NCBI RefSeq assembly: GCF_016307205.1 | Contig: NZ_JAEIJD010000001.1 | Coordinates: forward strand, 372,001 to 436,000 | DNA length: 64,000 nucleotides | From: Pontibaca salina | GTDB taxonomy: Bacteria; Pseudomonadota; Alphaproteobacteria; Rhodobacterales; Rhodobacteraceae | Direction: 5' to 3' | Shown here: in pieces, positions 24,954 through 34,677 of the stretch | Layout of the letters: each line of letters opens with the position of its first letter | Numbering within the stretch: the first letter of the stretch is position 1 | Translations under genes and position numbers: made by a program | The notes under the pieces: model-generated | What the model was told of the DNA's origin: nothing | What the model saw: the letters and a program-made list of their open reading frames with translations, nothing else | The model's database searches: none

Positions 24954-27812
24954 TCAGGCCTCCTTGCCCCGTGTTTCGCCCACCTCGCGGGCGGGGTTTA
25001 TGTCCATCGGATACTCACTGACCGTGTTGGGCTGCCACGCATAACGCGACAGGCTTTCCAGCGCCAGAAGCACGGCCCCCACCACCGCAAGGAACACGCC
25101 CAGATCAAACAGGGCTGCTGTGGCCAGTTCGAAAGGCTCAAGCCCCGACAGATGCACATAGCCGAACGCGCTGGTCAGGAATGGCATCTGATTGAACCAC
25201 GCCCCGACCCCGGTCAGCGCCGCGATCAATACGCCCGAGCCGATGATTGCATGATAAGGGAGCCGCTGCCGCTCGGCCGCCCAGCCAAATCCGCTGGCCA
25301 TATATTGCATGATGATGGCAATAGCGGCGATCAGCCCGGCGATGAATCCGCCGCCCGGATCGTTGTGACCGCGGAAAAAGATATAGGCGGCCACGATCAA
25401 CGCCAGCGGCATCATCACCCGGGTGATCACCACCATGATCATGGGATGCGCATCACCAGCCAGCGGGCGGTTGGGCACCCGGTTCAGCAGACGCGCCCGC
25501 ACGCTGGAACCAAGAATCGATTCCGTGATCGCATAGATGACGATCGCTGCAATCCCCAGAACGATGATTTCACCAAATGTGTCAAAGCCCCGGAAATCGA
25601 CCAGGATGACATTGACCACATTGGTTCCGCCGCCGCCGGTCTTGGCATTGGCCAGATGATACTCCGAGATCGACGGCTGCGCGAACCCGCGCGTCATGAT
25701 GGCATAGATCAACCCACCCATGCCCAGCCCGGAGCCCACCGATATGGTGATGTCACGCGCCCGGCGGCCAAAGCTGCTTTCGCGCGGGCTTTCCTGTGGC
25801 ATAAAATTCAGTGCCAGCAGCATCAGGATGATCGTCACCACTTCGACCGAGATCTGCGTCAACGCCAGATCGGGGGCCGAGAGATAGTTGAACGTCATTG
25901 CCACCATCAGCCCCGAGACCCCGATCAGAACCAGCATCAGCAGCCGGTTGTGATGAAACACCGCGACACTCAGGGCTGACGCGACCAACGCGACCCAGCC
26001 GACATAGGCGATCGGCCCGGGCTCCAGCGCCGGGCGGGTTTGCGGCCCGACGACGCCGGTTGTCCACGCCCAAACGGCCAATGCAAGAATAGAGACCGTG
26101 AAAATCGCGCCGTAGCGGCTGAGCGCACCATCGTGCAGGAGGTCGGTGAGCCAGCGGCTAAAACGCTCTATTGCGGCGATACCGGCATCGTAGATGGCCT
26201 TGGCCTCGGGCCGGCGCGCCGCCAGCCACAGACGGTTGACCGGTGCATAGAGCGCCAGCAGGATAACCCCACCGCCCAGCGCGATGATCGACATGAACAG
26301 GGCCGGACTGACCCCATGCCACAACTTCAACTCATAGGGAGGCAGCGCCTGCCCGGTCACAGCTCCCGCCGCGACCGCAACCAGATCACCGGCAATTGCC
26401 ATCGGAAACAGACCGATCGCCACAACCAAAACGACCAGAATGGCGGGCGAGACCCACATGCCGAAATTCGGGTCGTGTGGCTTGATCGGATAATCGCGCC
26501 GCACCGGCCCAAGAAACACATGCGCGATGTAGCGGAAGGAATAGGCCGCCGAGAACAGTGCCCCAAAGGTCACCACCGCCATCAGCAGCCAGGGCGAGGT
26601 AATCCAATGGGTATGCGCAACCTCTTCCAGCATCATTTCCTTGCTTAGAAACCCGTTCAGGGGCGGTACACCCGCCATCGATAGCGCCGCCAGCGTTGCC
26701 AATACGAATGTCACCGGCATCAGGCGGCGCAGGCCACCCAAACTGCGAATGTCGCGGGTATGCACCGAATGGTCGATGATCCCGGCAGTCATGAACAAAG
26801 CGGCCTTGAAGGTCGCATGGTTGATGATGTGAAACACGGCCACCACTGCCGCCAGCGGCGTGCCAATGCCCAGCAGCATGGTGATCAGCCCCAAATGGCT
26901 GACCGTCGAAAAGGCCAATAGCGCCTTTAGGTCATCCTTGAACAAGGCAATCACCGCGCCCAGCACCATGGTCACAAGTCCGGTAGAGGCAACAATGTAA
27001 AACCATGCATCGGTCCCGGCCAAGACCGGCCACATCCGGGCCATCAGGAACAACCCCGCCTTCACCATCGTGGCACTGTGCAGATAGGCCGACACCGGCG
27101 TCGGTGCGGCCATCGCGTGGGGCAACCAGAAGTGGAACGGGAACTGGGCCGATTTGGTGAAGCAGCCCAGCAAGATCAAAATTAATGCGGTCAGATAAAG
27201 CGGGCTGTCCTGAATCGCGGCCTTTTGCGTCAGGATTACGCTCAGGTCATAGCTGCCCGCGATATTGCCCAATATCAGCATGCCCCCGATCATCGCCAGC
27301 CCGCCACCGGCGGTGACCGCAAGCGCCATGCGCGCCCCCTGCCGCCCTTCGGGCAAGTGACGCCAATAGCCGATCAAAAGGAAAGACGAGAGCGAGGTCA
27401 GCTCCCAGAACACCAGCAGAAGCAGAATATTATCGGACAGGACGATGCCCACCATCGCGCCCTGGAACAGCAGTAGATAGGCATAAAACTGCCCCATCGG
27501 ATCCTGCCGCGACAGATAGAACCGCGCATAGATGATGATCAGCAGCCCGATCCCCAAGATCAGACTAGCAAACAATAGCCCCAGCCCGTCGAGATAGAAA
27601 TTCGCGTTCAGCCCTAGGCTCGGTAGCCAGTCAATGCGGGCAGAAACCGGTCGTCCGGCCAACACATCCGGGACATGAACCAACAACCCGATCAGCGCGA
27701 GCAAGGTGACCGAGCCCGTCGCCGAGGCCGAGGCATTACGCCCGGCTCGGATTAAGATCGCTGGGAGCATTGCTCCCAGAAATGGCAGCGCAGCAATCAG
27801 GAACAGGGACAA
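24954..27812 (-). CDS. mrpA: Fused MrpA-MrpB subunit of the Mrp/Pha cation:proton antiporter
   Basis: Largest subunit, 952 residues, related to NuoL. The N-terminal part has the antiporter core with VFWELTSLSSFLLIGYW and SAQFPFHFWLPHAMAAPTPV; the MrpA-specific C-terminal part includes APDLALTQISVEVVTIILM. From about residue 800 the chain continues as an MrpB domain (RVMMPLALIVAAYIFFRGHN, then DPGGGFIAGLIAA), so mrpA and mrpB are fused as in group-2 (PhaAB) systems. The likely start is TTG at 27812, with AGGAG eight bases ahead. It heads the mrpAB-C-D-E-F-G operon, which exports Na+ or K+ for pH and salt homeostasis. Confidence 0.93.
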   Translation of the reverse strand: MSLFLIAALPFLGAMLPAILIRAGRNASASATGSVTLLALIGLLVHVPDVLAGRPVSARIDWLPSLGLNANFYLDGLGLLFASLILGIGLLIIIYARFYLSRQDPMGQFYAYLLLFQGAMVGIVLSDNILLLLVFWELTSLSSFLLIGYWRHLPEGRQGARMALAVTAGGGLAMIGGMLILGNIAGSYDLSVILTQKAAIQDSPLYLTALILILLGCFTKSAQFPFHFWLPHAMAAPTPVSAYLHSATMVKAGLFLMARMWPVLAGTDAWFYIVASTGLVTMVLGAVIALFKDDLKALLAFSTVSHLGLITMLLGIGTPLAAVVAVFHIINHATFKAALFMTAGIIDHSVHTRDIRSLGGLRRLMPVTFVLATLAALSMAGVPPLNGFLSKEMMLEEVAHTHWITSPWLLMAVVTFGALFSAAYSFRYIAHVFLGPVRRDYPIKPHDPNFGMWVSPAILVVLVVAIGLFPMAIAGDLVAVAAGAVTGQALPPYELKLWHGVSPALFMSIIALGGGVILLALYAPVNRLWLAARRPEAKAIYDAGIAAIERFSRWLTDLLHDGALSRYGAIFTVSILALAVWAWTTGVVGPQTRPALEPGPIAYVGWVALVASALSVAVFHHNRLLMLVLIGVSGLMVAMTFNYLSAPDLALTQISVEVVTIILMLLALNFMPQESPRESSFGRRARDITISVGSGLGMGGLIYAIMTRGFAQPSISEYHLANAKTGGGGTNVVNVILVDFRGFDTFGEIIVLGIAAIVIYAITESILGSSVRARLLNRVPNRPLAGDAHPMIMVVITRVMMPLALIVAAYIFFRGHNDPGGGFIAGLIAAIAIIMQYMASGFGWAAERQRLPYHAIIGSGVLIAALTGVGAWFNQMPFLTSAFGYVHLSGLEPFELATAALFDLGVFLAVVGAVLLALESLSRYAWQPNTVSEYPMDINPAREVGETRGKEA

Positions 27813-28122
27813 TGCGGCATCTCCTGAGTCTCCTCCTCGGACCGAAGTGCTGCCTTGGGTACGGAATTTTTGAAGTTAGTCCAGCCCTAGAACGCAAGGT
27901 TTCGCCGGTTTTCCACAGAAAATCGACAGTTTCAGCCTCTTGCTTTCCGTTTTGGTATACCAAATGCCATGCGGCCGCCTGAAATCTGGGAAAATCTGCA
28001 GACTGTGATTCGCTCTGCGTTCTAAAAGGTTCTGGAGGCCACCGAAGTCGGATCTTCGGCTGCGAATAGAAACGCGATCAATGGCGCAACGCGTCCCCGA
28101 GCGCGGCCATGTCGCCGCCGCA
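27813..28122. promoter_or_regulatory. Intergenic region before mrpA with a GntR-type palindrome
   Basis: This 310-base gap contains no convincing gene. TTTGGTATACCAAA at 27951-27964 is a perfect 14-base palindrome resembling operators of FadR-subfamily GntR regulators. Five bases later a short plus frame starts (27969-28025, 18 codons, MRPPEIWENLQTVIRSAF) and then stops. A six-base-pair hairpin CCGAAG/CTTCGG lies at 28042-28059 without a T tract. The mrpA promoter should lie in the left half. No GntR gene is found in the window. Confidence 0.45.
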
Positions 28123-28599
28123 TCATTTCACCGCTGCATCGGCAATTTGGCCGAACTTGTCATCCAGCGCCGCAGCCAGATCGGCAAGCGGCTGGCCGCC
28201 TTCGTCCAGATAGGGGCCCAAAACATGGCTGGGTGACTTATAGGACAGGGTGGCAGTTTCATCCGGGTTTTCGGTGATATAGATCCGTATCGGAGCTTCG
28301 ATCATGGCAGCGGTGGAGAGATTCAAAATCTTCACCGCGAAATCATTATTGAAGACACCGATAACTCGGTTGCCGGGGATCGTGATGCCGCGACCTGCTG
28401 CCGCCTGCGTCGGACCGGCCTCGGTCACCACACCCATCTGGTTGGCATGGGTGGCCCCTTTCACCGCCTCCACCAGTTCGGAATAGGTTTTCTCGGTGGG
28501 CCGCACGACCCAGCCCTCTCGCTCTTCTATCGCATCGGCCATGGCGAAACCTGTTGGAATCAGCAGGCCCAGTACAAGACCAAGTCGTGTGATTTTCAT
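28123..28599 (-). CDS. DUF302 family periplasmic protein
   Basis: A 158-residue exported protein with a signal peptide through about residue 22 (LGLLIPTGFAMADA). The DUF302 domain follows, with EREGWVVRPTEKTYSELVEA, GVFNNDFAVKILNLST and SYKSPSHVLGPYLDEGG. DUF302 proteins are widespread and their function is unclear; some occur near redox or metal-handling genes. It is divergent from the SelD fusion gene. Confidence 0.85.
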   Translation of the reverse strand: MKITRLGLVLGLLIPTGFAMADAIEEREGWVVRPTEKTYSELVEAVKGATHANQMGVVTEAGPTQAAAGRGITIPGNRVIGVFNNDFAVKILNLSTAAMIEAPIRIYITENPDETATLSYKSPSHVLGPYLDEGGQPLADLAAALDDKFGQIADAAVK

Positions 28600-28726
28600 C
28601 TTCTTTCCTTTCCTTGATCAAATTGACGGATGAGAAAACCTGACATATTTGCGCCGGCTAGACAGTCACGTTTGCGTCATACGTGTATCGTTTGCGCCGG
28701 CATCGAAAGCGGATAGAACTGTAACC

Positions 28727-30889
28727 ATGCATCGCGCGCCCTTGCCTTTCACCCATGATGTCGTGTTGATCGGCGGCGGACATACCCATGCGCTGGTGCT
28801 GCGCCGTTGGGGAATGCGCCCCCTGCCCGGTGCGCGGCTGACGTTGATCAACCCCGGCCCGACTGCCGCCTATTCCGGGATGCTGCCGGGACATGTCGCC
28901 GGCCATTATGACCGCGATATACTCGAGATCGACCTGATCCGACTGGCCCGATTTGCCGATGCGCGGCTCATTCTGGGCGCGGCGGATCACATCGATCTTG
29001 CCCAGCGCGTGGTCCTGATAAAGGGACACCCGCCTGTCAGCTTTGATCGGTGTTCGGTGGATGTGGGGATTACCTCTGACATGCCCGACCTGCCGGGTTT
29101 TGCCGACCACGGGGTGCCAGCCAAACCGCTTGGCCCATTCGCCGCAAGCTGGAGCGCCTTTGTCGCGCAGGGCGGCGGCGATGCGGTTGTGATCGGCGCG
29201 GGTGTTGCGGGCGCGGAATTGGCCGTGGCGATGGCCTACCGGCTGCAATCCGAGCAGCAACACGGTAAGGTTAGCCTGATCGACAACGCGACTGCCCTTT
29301 CGGAAGCGACCGCAGGGGCACGTCACCAGATGTTGTCGCAGATGCGAAAGCTGAACATCGACCTGATCGAAAATGCCGCAATCGCACAGGTAGCCTCCGA
29401 CCATATCGAACTGGCCGATGGTCGCCGCATCCCGTCGCGTTTCACCACCGGTACAGCGAGCGCATTCGCCTTTCCATGGATCGCACAAAGCGGGCTGGAC
29501 CTGCATGAGGGATTCATCTGCGTGGATGACCGGCTGCGAAGCTCGGACCCTGCCGTGTTCGCGGTCGGTGATTGCGCCCATATGCGCGCGACGCCCCGTC
29601 CCAAGGCTGGCGTCTATGCGGTGCGTCAGGCACCGGTTTTATATCACAATATCGTCGCCAGCCTGACTGACCGCAGATTGCGCCGCTATCGCCCGCAAGC
29701 GGACTATCTCAAACTGATGTCGATGGGCCGCAAAGCCGCTGTGGCGCAGCGCTTTGGCTTAACCCTGAGCGGCCCGTTGATGTGGCGCTGGAAGGATCGC
29801 ATCGACCGGAAATTCATCGAGAAATTCCGCAACCTGCCCCAGATGCCTGCTTCGGAGCTTCCGGCGTTGCACACGATTGGCCTGCGCGAAACCTTGGGCG
29901 ACCAGCCTCTATGCGGCGGCTGTGGGGCCAAGGTCGGGCGCGCCGCGCTGCGGGATGCCTTGGCACCACATGCGGGGACGCTGCGCGAAGACATAACCCC
30001 TCTGCCCGGCGATGATGCGGCGTTGCTGCATGTTGGCGGCGCAAGGATGGTATTAACCTCGGACCATCTGCGCGCATTTTCCAACGATCCGGTGGTGATG
30101 ACCCGCATTGCCGCGATCCACGCCTTGGGGGATATCTGGGCAATGGGTGGCACACCGCAGGCGGCGACTGCCACCATCATCCTGCCGCGCCTGTCGCCCG
30201 ATCTACAACGGCGCACCCTGTCCGAGATCACCGCGACCGCCCATCAGACCTTGCGCGCAGCCGGAGCCGAAATCGTCGGTGGCCACACAACCATGGGCGA
30301 TGAACTGACCATCGGCTTCACCATCACCGGCCTGTGCGACCGCGATCCGATCACATTGGCCGGGGCGCAGGCTGGCGACGCGCTGATTCTGACGAAACCG
30401 CTCGGCACCGGTGTCCTGATGGCTGCCGAAATGGCGGGTCAATCCAAGGGACGCTGGATTGCGGCAGCGCTGGCGCACATGACCCGGCCCCAGGCTGACG
30501 CCGCGCAAGTACTGGCTGATGCACATGCTATGACGGATGTGACCGGTTTCGGGCTGGCCGGTCACCTGCTGGGCATCTGCGAAGCCTCCGGTCTGGCCGC
30601 GCATCTGCAACTGGATGCAATCCCATTGCTGGCAGGTGCGCCAGAATTAGCGGGTGCCGGCATCCGCTCGACCCTGTTCCCGCAGAACCGCGCATTGACC
30701 CCTGATCTGCCCGAAGGCGGCCGGGCAGACCTGCTGTTCGATCCACAAACCGCTGGCGGATTGCTGGCGGCCGTTGCACCCAATCAGGCCGACATATTGG
30801 TCGCGGCGCTGCGCGATCTGGGCCATGACGCTGCACGGGTCGGGTTTCTTACCGATGGACCGCCTCGGATCACGCTTGACCCGGATTGA
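28727..30889 (+). CDS. selD: FAD-dependent oxidoreductase fused to selenide, water dikinase (SelD)
   Basis: A 720-residue fusion. Residues 1 to about 380 are a pyridine-nucleotide-disulfide-type flavoprotein of the kind that precedes SelD in such fusions (TIGR03169-like); VVLIGGGHTHALVLRRWG binds FAD and DAVVIGAGVAGAELAVAM starts the second nucleotide site. From about residue 386 SelD follows: CGGCGAKVG with Cys399 and Lys402 at the catalytic positions, PGDDAALLHVGG, DVTGFGLAGHLLGI and FDPQTAGGLLAAV. SelD makes selenophosphate from selenide and ATP. The catalytic residue is Cys, not selenocysteine. The ATG at 28727 begins right before the FAD motif. Confidence 0.92.
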   Translation: MHRAPLPFTHDVVLIGGGHTHALVLRRWGMRPLPGARLTLINPGPTAAYSGMLPGHVAGHYDRDILEIDLIRLARFADARLILGAADHIDLAQRVVLIKGHPPVSFDRCSVDVGITSDMPDLPGFADHGVPAKPLGPFAASWSAFVAQGGGDAVVIGAGVAGAELAVAMAYRLQSEQQHGKVSLIDNATALSEATAGARHQMLSQMRKLNIDLIENAAIAQVASDHIELADGRRIPSRFTTGTASAFAFPWIAQSGLDLHEGFICVDDRLRSSDPAVFAVGDCAHMRATPRPKAGVYAVRQAPVLYHNIVASLTDRRLRRYRPQADYLKLMSMGRKAAVAQRFGLTLSGPLMWRWKDRIDRKFIEKFRNLPQMPASELPALHTIGLRETLGDQPLCGGCGAKVGRAALRDALAPHAGTLREDITPLPGDDAALLHVGGARMVLTSDHLRAFSNDPVVMTRIAAIHALGDIWAMGGTPQAATATIILPRLSPDLQRRTLSEITATAHQTLRAAGAEIVGGHTTMGDELTIGFTITGLCDRDPITLAGAQAGDALILTKPLGTGVLMAAEMAGQSKGRWIAAALAHMTRPQADAAQVLADAHAMTDVTGFGLAGHLLGICEASGLAAHLQLDAIPLLAGAPELAGAGIRSTLFPQNRALTPDLPEGGRADLLFDPQTAGGLLAAVAPNQADILVAALRDLGHDAARVGFLTDGPPRITLDPD

Positions 30890-31934
30890 CCTGCGTTAGC
30901 AAGCCCTCGATCTGGGCCGCAGCGGTTTCCAGCCCTGCTGCATCCAGATGATCCGCCTCGATCCGGGCCAAGAATTGCGCGCCCTTGTGGCAGGACTTCG
31001 CATACGACGGATCGTAATGCTGCTCCATCAAGGCGCGGGTCAAAGCGCGGCGCTCACCGGCGTCGATCAGCGTGAACCATTCATCCACCACCGCGTGTCC
31101 GCGATAGGGGCGCAGCCGATCCAGCTTGGCCTTGAGGCGCGGCGCATCTGACAGGATGTCATCATATTCCTGCACCAGAAACGCCGCGCGGGCCTTGATC
31201 GGCGCCGAAATCTGGATACGGGGCGCAGATTTCATCGCATTCCACAGGCTGGGCGGAATGAACCGCGCGCCGATCCTGTTCGATTCCGCCTCAATCAGAA
31301 CCGGCCTTGCAGGGTCAAGCGCCGACAGTGCCAGCGCCAGTTTCGTCTCCAAACCCTTCTGACTGGGCTGACCGCCCTCATAGGCCCCCAAAAGCGAGCC
31401 ACGATGATTGGCGAGCCCTTCCAGGTCGATCATCTGCACCCCCCGCGCCTCAAGAAGGTGCAACAGCGTTGTCTTGGCAGTGCCGGTATAGCCATCCAGC
31501 GCAATGAATCGATGCGGTAACACCGTATCGTAAAGATATGCCTTCACCAAACGGCGATAGGTGCGGTAACCGCCGCTGAGCAGCCCAGCGCGCCAGCCGA
31601 TCTGTTCCAGCATCCACGCAAACGCGCCCGAGCGCTGCCCGCCGCGCCAACAATAAACCAATGGACGCCAGCCACCGTCATAGCCATGCAGCGTGGTTTC
31701 GATATGGTCGGCCGCGTTGCGAAATACCAGCGCGCCACCGATTTTGCGCGCCAGAAACGGGCTTTGTTGTTTATAGATTGTGCCGACACGGGCGCGTTCT
31801 TCATTGCTCAAAACCGGCAGATTGATCGCGCCGGGCAAATGGTCTTCTGCGTATTCGGCGGAGCTGCGCACATCAATCACAGCATCGAAACCATGATGCA
31901 AAAGTGCCGCGAGCGTAGGAAACTCCTGTTTCAT
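30870..31934 (-). CDS. mnmH: tRNA 2-selenouridine synthase MnmH (SelU)
   Basis: A 354-residue enzyme that geranylates and then selenates 2-thiouridine at wobble position 34 using selenophosphate. The N-terminal rhodanese domain carries Cys95 in LVYCWRGGQRSGAF. The P-loop domain begins at about residue 145 with DGYTGTAKTTLL, where Ala replaces the usual Gly before Lys154. It is convergent with the selD fusion and overlaps its end by 20 bases, giving a selenophosphate maker and user side by side. No selA or selB is seen here. Confidence 0.92.
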   Translation of the reverse strand: MKQEFPTLAALLHHGFDAVIDVRSSAEYAEDHLPGAINLPVLSNEERARVGTIYKQQSPFLARKIGGALVFRNAADHIETTLHGYDGGWRPLVYCWRGGQRSGAFAWMLEQIGWRAGLLSGGYRTYRRLVKAYLYDTVLPHRFIALDGYTGTAKTTLLHLLEARGVQMIDLEGLANHRGSLLGAYEGGQPSQKGLETKLALALSALDPARPVLIEAESNRIGARFIPPSLWNAMKSAPRIQISAPIKARAAFLVQEYDDILSDAPRLKAKLDRLRPYRGHAVVDEWFTLIDAGERRALTRALMEQHYDPSYAKSCHKGAQFLARIEADHLDAAGLETAAAQIEGLLTQVNPGQA

Positions 31935-32047
31935 ACGCTTTCGTTTAACGCGCGACGGTCTTCGCGTCCATCATATGAATTAGTGCAAATGGCTTGGGCT
32001 GTTGCCCAAGCGCGGCGGCGCGTCAGCCAAGCGACAGACGCGCGCAA

Positions 32048-32809
32048 TCAGTTGAACTGCTCGGAAATCAAGCGTTCTTCCAGCCCGTGACCTGGGTCAA
32101 ACAACATACAATGGCTGACCGTCGGCTCCGAGCGGACTTCGACCCACTCGACATCATCTACCTGAAACGAATCCGCATCGGCGACCACTGGGCGTTTATT
32201 GGCTTCCAGAACATCAAACCGCACATGCGCGGTTTTGGGCAGCAATGCCCCTCGCCAGCGGCGCGGACGGAATGCGGCAATTGCGGTCAGGGCGAGAACA
32301 TCCGAACCGATCGGCAGAATCGGCCCATGCGCCGAATAGTTATAAGCCGTCGACCCCGCCGGTGTCGCAAGCAACGCCCCGTCACAGGATAATTCTGCCA
32401 GCCGCAACCGACCATCGACCGTTATTCGCAGCTTGGCGGCTTGCGGCCCAGCACGCAAAATCGAAACCTCGTTTATCGCCAGCGCCCTATGCACCTTGCC
32501 GGAGCGGTCACTGGCGCGCATCGACAGCGGGTTAATCTCGGTTTTCTCGGCAGCGTGCAACCGCTCCATCAGATCGCTCTCGCTGTACTCGTTCATCAGG
32601 AACCCGATCGTGCCACGGTTCATCCCGTAGACCGGTGCCGGCAGCTCCTGGGTGGCATGAAGCGTACGCAACATGAAACCATCTCCGCCCAGCGCAACAA
32701 TCACATCGGCCTGCTCCGGCGCGGTGTCGCCATAGCGCCCGATAAGCGTTGCTCGCGCCGTTTGTGCCACCGGCGCCTCGCTGGAAAGAAAGGCAATCTT
32801 CAGAGTCAT
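32048..32809 (-). CDS. nadK: NAD kinase
   Basis: Cytosolic enzyme phosphorylating NAD to NADP; 253 residues, short but normal for alphaproteobacterial members. The family motifs are [14 protein letters not shown] with the GGDG catalytic loop, [12 protein letters not shown], and the second conserved block [35 protein letters not shown] hairpin (31993-32010) lies downstream without a T run. The gene stands alone on its strand. Confidence 0.93.
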   Translation of the reverse strand: MTLKIAFLSSEAPVAQTARATLIGRYGDTAPEQADVIVALGGDGFMLRTLHATQELPAPVYGMNRGTIGFLMNEYSESDLMERLHAAEKTEINPLSMRASDRSGKVHRALAINEVSILRAGPQAAKLRITVDGRLRLAELSCDGALLATPAGSTAYNYSAHGPILPIGSDVLALTAIAAFRPRRWRGALLPKTAHVRFDVLEANKRPVVADADSFQVDDVEWVEVRSEPTVSHCMLFDPGHGLEERLISEQFN

Positions 32810-32910
32810 ATCAAAGCTTTCCGGTGCTGGAACTCGGACCCCCTAACAACCACACTTGCCGTGGCGATGCCAGCCCGCCGACCGACCGCGGCTATCCTTG
32901 CTCTCCACGG

Positions 32911-33159
32911 CTATCGCTGTCGGGGTATTAAGGTTGATAAACCCGACAATCGCATACCCGTCAATGGGTCCTCGGATGCGACAAGCTCCGCCCTATCCGG
33001 GAAATCAATCAGTGCAAGCCAGAGCATGCGGCCTCCCGTCTGTCGCTTTACAAGCACTTCGCCGAAGGGACGGCCCGAAACAGCCACCGGTCCTTGCTTG
33101 ACCCGGACAAACCTTGCATCATTTTCGACATAGACAGACACATCAAGGGGGCACCGCAT
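32911..33159 (-). CDS. Doubtful short hypothetical protein upstream of nadK
   Basis: An open frame of 82 codons in the 348-base gap between nadK and gabD. The translation starts [20 protein letters not shown] and could form several beta strands, but I recognise no family. Its third codon positions are less GC-rich than in neighbouring genes. Its ATG overlaps the gabD start codon on the other strand, so its ribosome site would have to lie inside gabD. It may be a remnant or chance. The rest of the gap shows nothing else. Confidence 0.28.
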   Translation of the reverse strand: MRCPLDVSVYVENDARFVRVKQGPVAVSGRPFGEVLVKRQTGGRMLWLALIDFPDRAELVASEDPLTGMRLSGLSTLIPRQR

Positions 33160-34633
33160 GACCGATGCAACGACCGATCTGGAATCGCTTCTGGACGACC
33201 CCGATCTACTGGCAACCAGCGCCTATATCGACGGCCAATGGGTCGACGGTGACAATGGCAGATTTGACGTCACCAACCCCGCCCGCGGCGATGTGATCGC
33301 GCAGGTTGCCGACCTCAGCCGGGCGCAGGTCGCCAATGCCATCGCCCAGGCCGAAACAGCGCAAAAAGAATGGGCCCGCTGGACCGGCAAGGAGCGCGCC
33401 GCCGTGCTGCGTAAATGGTTCGATCTGATGATGCTGCATCAGGAAGATCTTGCCACCATCCTGACCGCAGAACAGGGCAAACCCCTGTCCGAGGCGAAGG
33501 GTGAAATCGCCTACGGCGCGGCATTTATTGAATTTTTTGGCGAAGAGGCCAAGCGCATCTATGGCGAAACCATCCCCGGTCACCAGCGCGACAAGCGGAT
33601 TACCGTGATCAAGCAGCCGGTCGGCGTCGCCGCCTCGATCACACCGTGGAACTTCCCGAACGCCATGATTACCCGCAAGGCCGCCCCGGCCCTGGCCGCC
33701 GGCTGCGCCTTTGTCGCCCGCCCGGCGGGGGAGACTCCGCTATCGGCGCTGGCAATGGGGGTTTTGGCGGATCGCGCGGGCATTCCGGCGGGCGTTTTCA
33801 ATGTGGTAACCTCTTCCAGCGCCAGCGCGATCGGCAAAGAATTCTGTGAAAATCCGCTGGTGCGCAAACTGACCTTCACGGGCAGCACCACCGTCGGACG
33901 TATCCTGCTGGAACAGGCCGCCGGTCAGGTCAAGAAATGCTCGATGGAGCTGGGCGGTAACGCGCCGTTCATCGTGTTTGACGACGCCGATCTGGACAAA
34001 GCCGTCGAGGGCGCGATCCTGTGTAAGTTCCGCAATAACGGCCAGACCTGCGTCTGCGCCAACCGGATCTATGTGCAGGATGGTGTCTATGATGCTTTCG
34101 CTGAAAAGCTGACGGCGCGCGTCAAGGAACTGAAGATTGGCGACGGGCTGAAATCGGGCATGGATCTTGGCCCCCTGATCAATACCGATGCGGTCGAAAA
34201 GGTGCGTGAACATATCGCCGATGCCAAATCCAAGGGCGGCGCGGTCATTCTGGGCGGCGAAGTGCACGACATGCCCGGCAATTTCATTACCCCCACCATC
34301 ATCACCGGCGCGACCAAAGATATGGCATTTGCCACCGAGGAAACCTTCGGCCCCCTCGCCCCGCTATTCCGCTTCACCGACGAAGACGAGGTGATCGCGC
34401 TTGCCAATGACACGATCTTCGGCCTCGCCTCTTATTTCTACGCCAAAGATCTCAGCCGCGTCTACAAGGTCGCCGAGGCACTGGAATACGGCATCGTCGG
34501 GGTTAACACGGGCATTATCAGCACCGAAGTCGCCCCTTTTGGCGGCATCAAGCAATCGGGTCTGGGTCGCGAAGGCAGCCATCACGGCATCGAGGAGTTC
34601 TTAGAAATGAAATATATCTGCATGGCAGTCTGA
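33158..34633 (+). CDS. gabD: NAD(P)-dependent succinate-semialdehyde dehydrogenase
   Basis: Oxidises succinate semialdehyde to succinate, the last step of 4-aminobutyrate breakdown; 491 residues. Aldehyde dehydrogenase motifs are [20 protein letters not shown], the catalytic Glu in [16 protein letters not shown], and the catalytic Cys in [19 protein letters not shown]. The C-terminal [20 protein letters not shown] fits the GabD subgroup. AAGGGGG precedes the ATG. No gabT is adjacent, and related semialdehydes remain possible substrates. It ends at a bidirectional terminator shared with hsp20. Confidence 0.9.
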   Translation: MTDATTDLESLLDDPDLLATSAYIDGQWVDGDNGRFDVTNPARGDVIAQVADLSRAQVANAIAQAETAQKEWARWTGKERAAVLRKWFDLMMLHQEDLATILTAEQGKPLSEAKGEIAYGAAFIEFFGEEAKRIYGETIPGHQRDKRITVIKQPVGVAASITPWNFPNAMITRKAAPALAAGCAFVARPAGETPLSALAMGVLADRAGIPAGVFNVVTSSSASAIGKEFCENPLVRKLTFTGSTTVGRILLEQAAGQVKKCSMELGGNAPFIVFDDADLDKAVEGAILCKFRNNGQTCVCANRIYVQDGVYDAFAEKLTARVKELKIGDGLKSGMDLGPLINTDAVEKVREHIADAKSKGGAVILGGEVHDMPGNFITPTIITGATKDMAFATEETFGPLAPLFRFTDEDEVIALANDTIFGLASYFYAKDLSRVYKVAEALEYGIVGVNTGIISTEVAPFGGIKQSGLGREGSHHGIEEFLEMKYICMAV

Positions 34634-34641
34634 ACGCCCCG

Positions 34642-34668
34642 CCCTGCTTCTTTCTGGTCGGAAATACC
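34642..34668. repeat. Dispersed 27-base intergenic repeat, copy 1
   Basis: Read on the minus strand this is GGTATTTCCGACCAGAAAG followed by AAGCAGGG. It differs from copy 2 at 44428-44454 only at three positions of 27. It lies nine bases after the gabD stop and beside the GC hairpin at 34678-34694. Similar elements, from memory, are common at gene ends in Rhodobacterales. Confidence 0.7.
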
Positions 34669-34677
34669 TCGGGGGCA

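Noticed and set aside
28042-28059. CCGAAG/CTTCGG hairpin after the DUF302 gene
   Set aside because: Only six base pairs and no T run; not enough for a terminator call.
31993-32010. CTTGGGC/GCCCAAG hairpin after nadK as a terminator
   Set aside because: The stem is perfect but no U-rich tract follows on the nadK strand, so it was not listed as a terminator.
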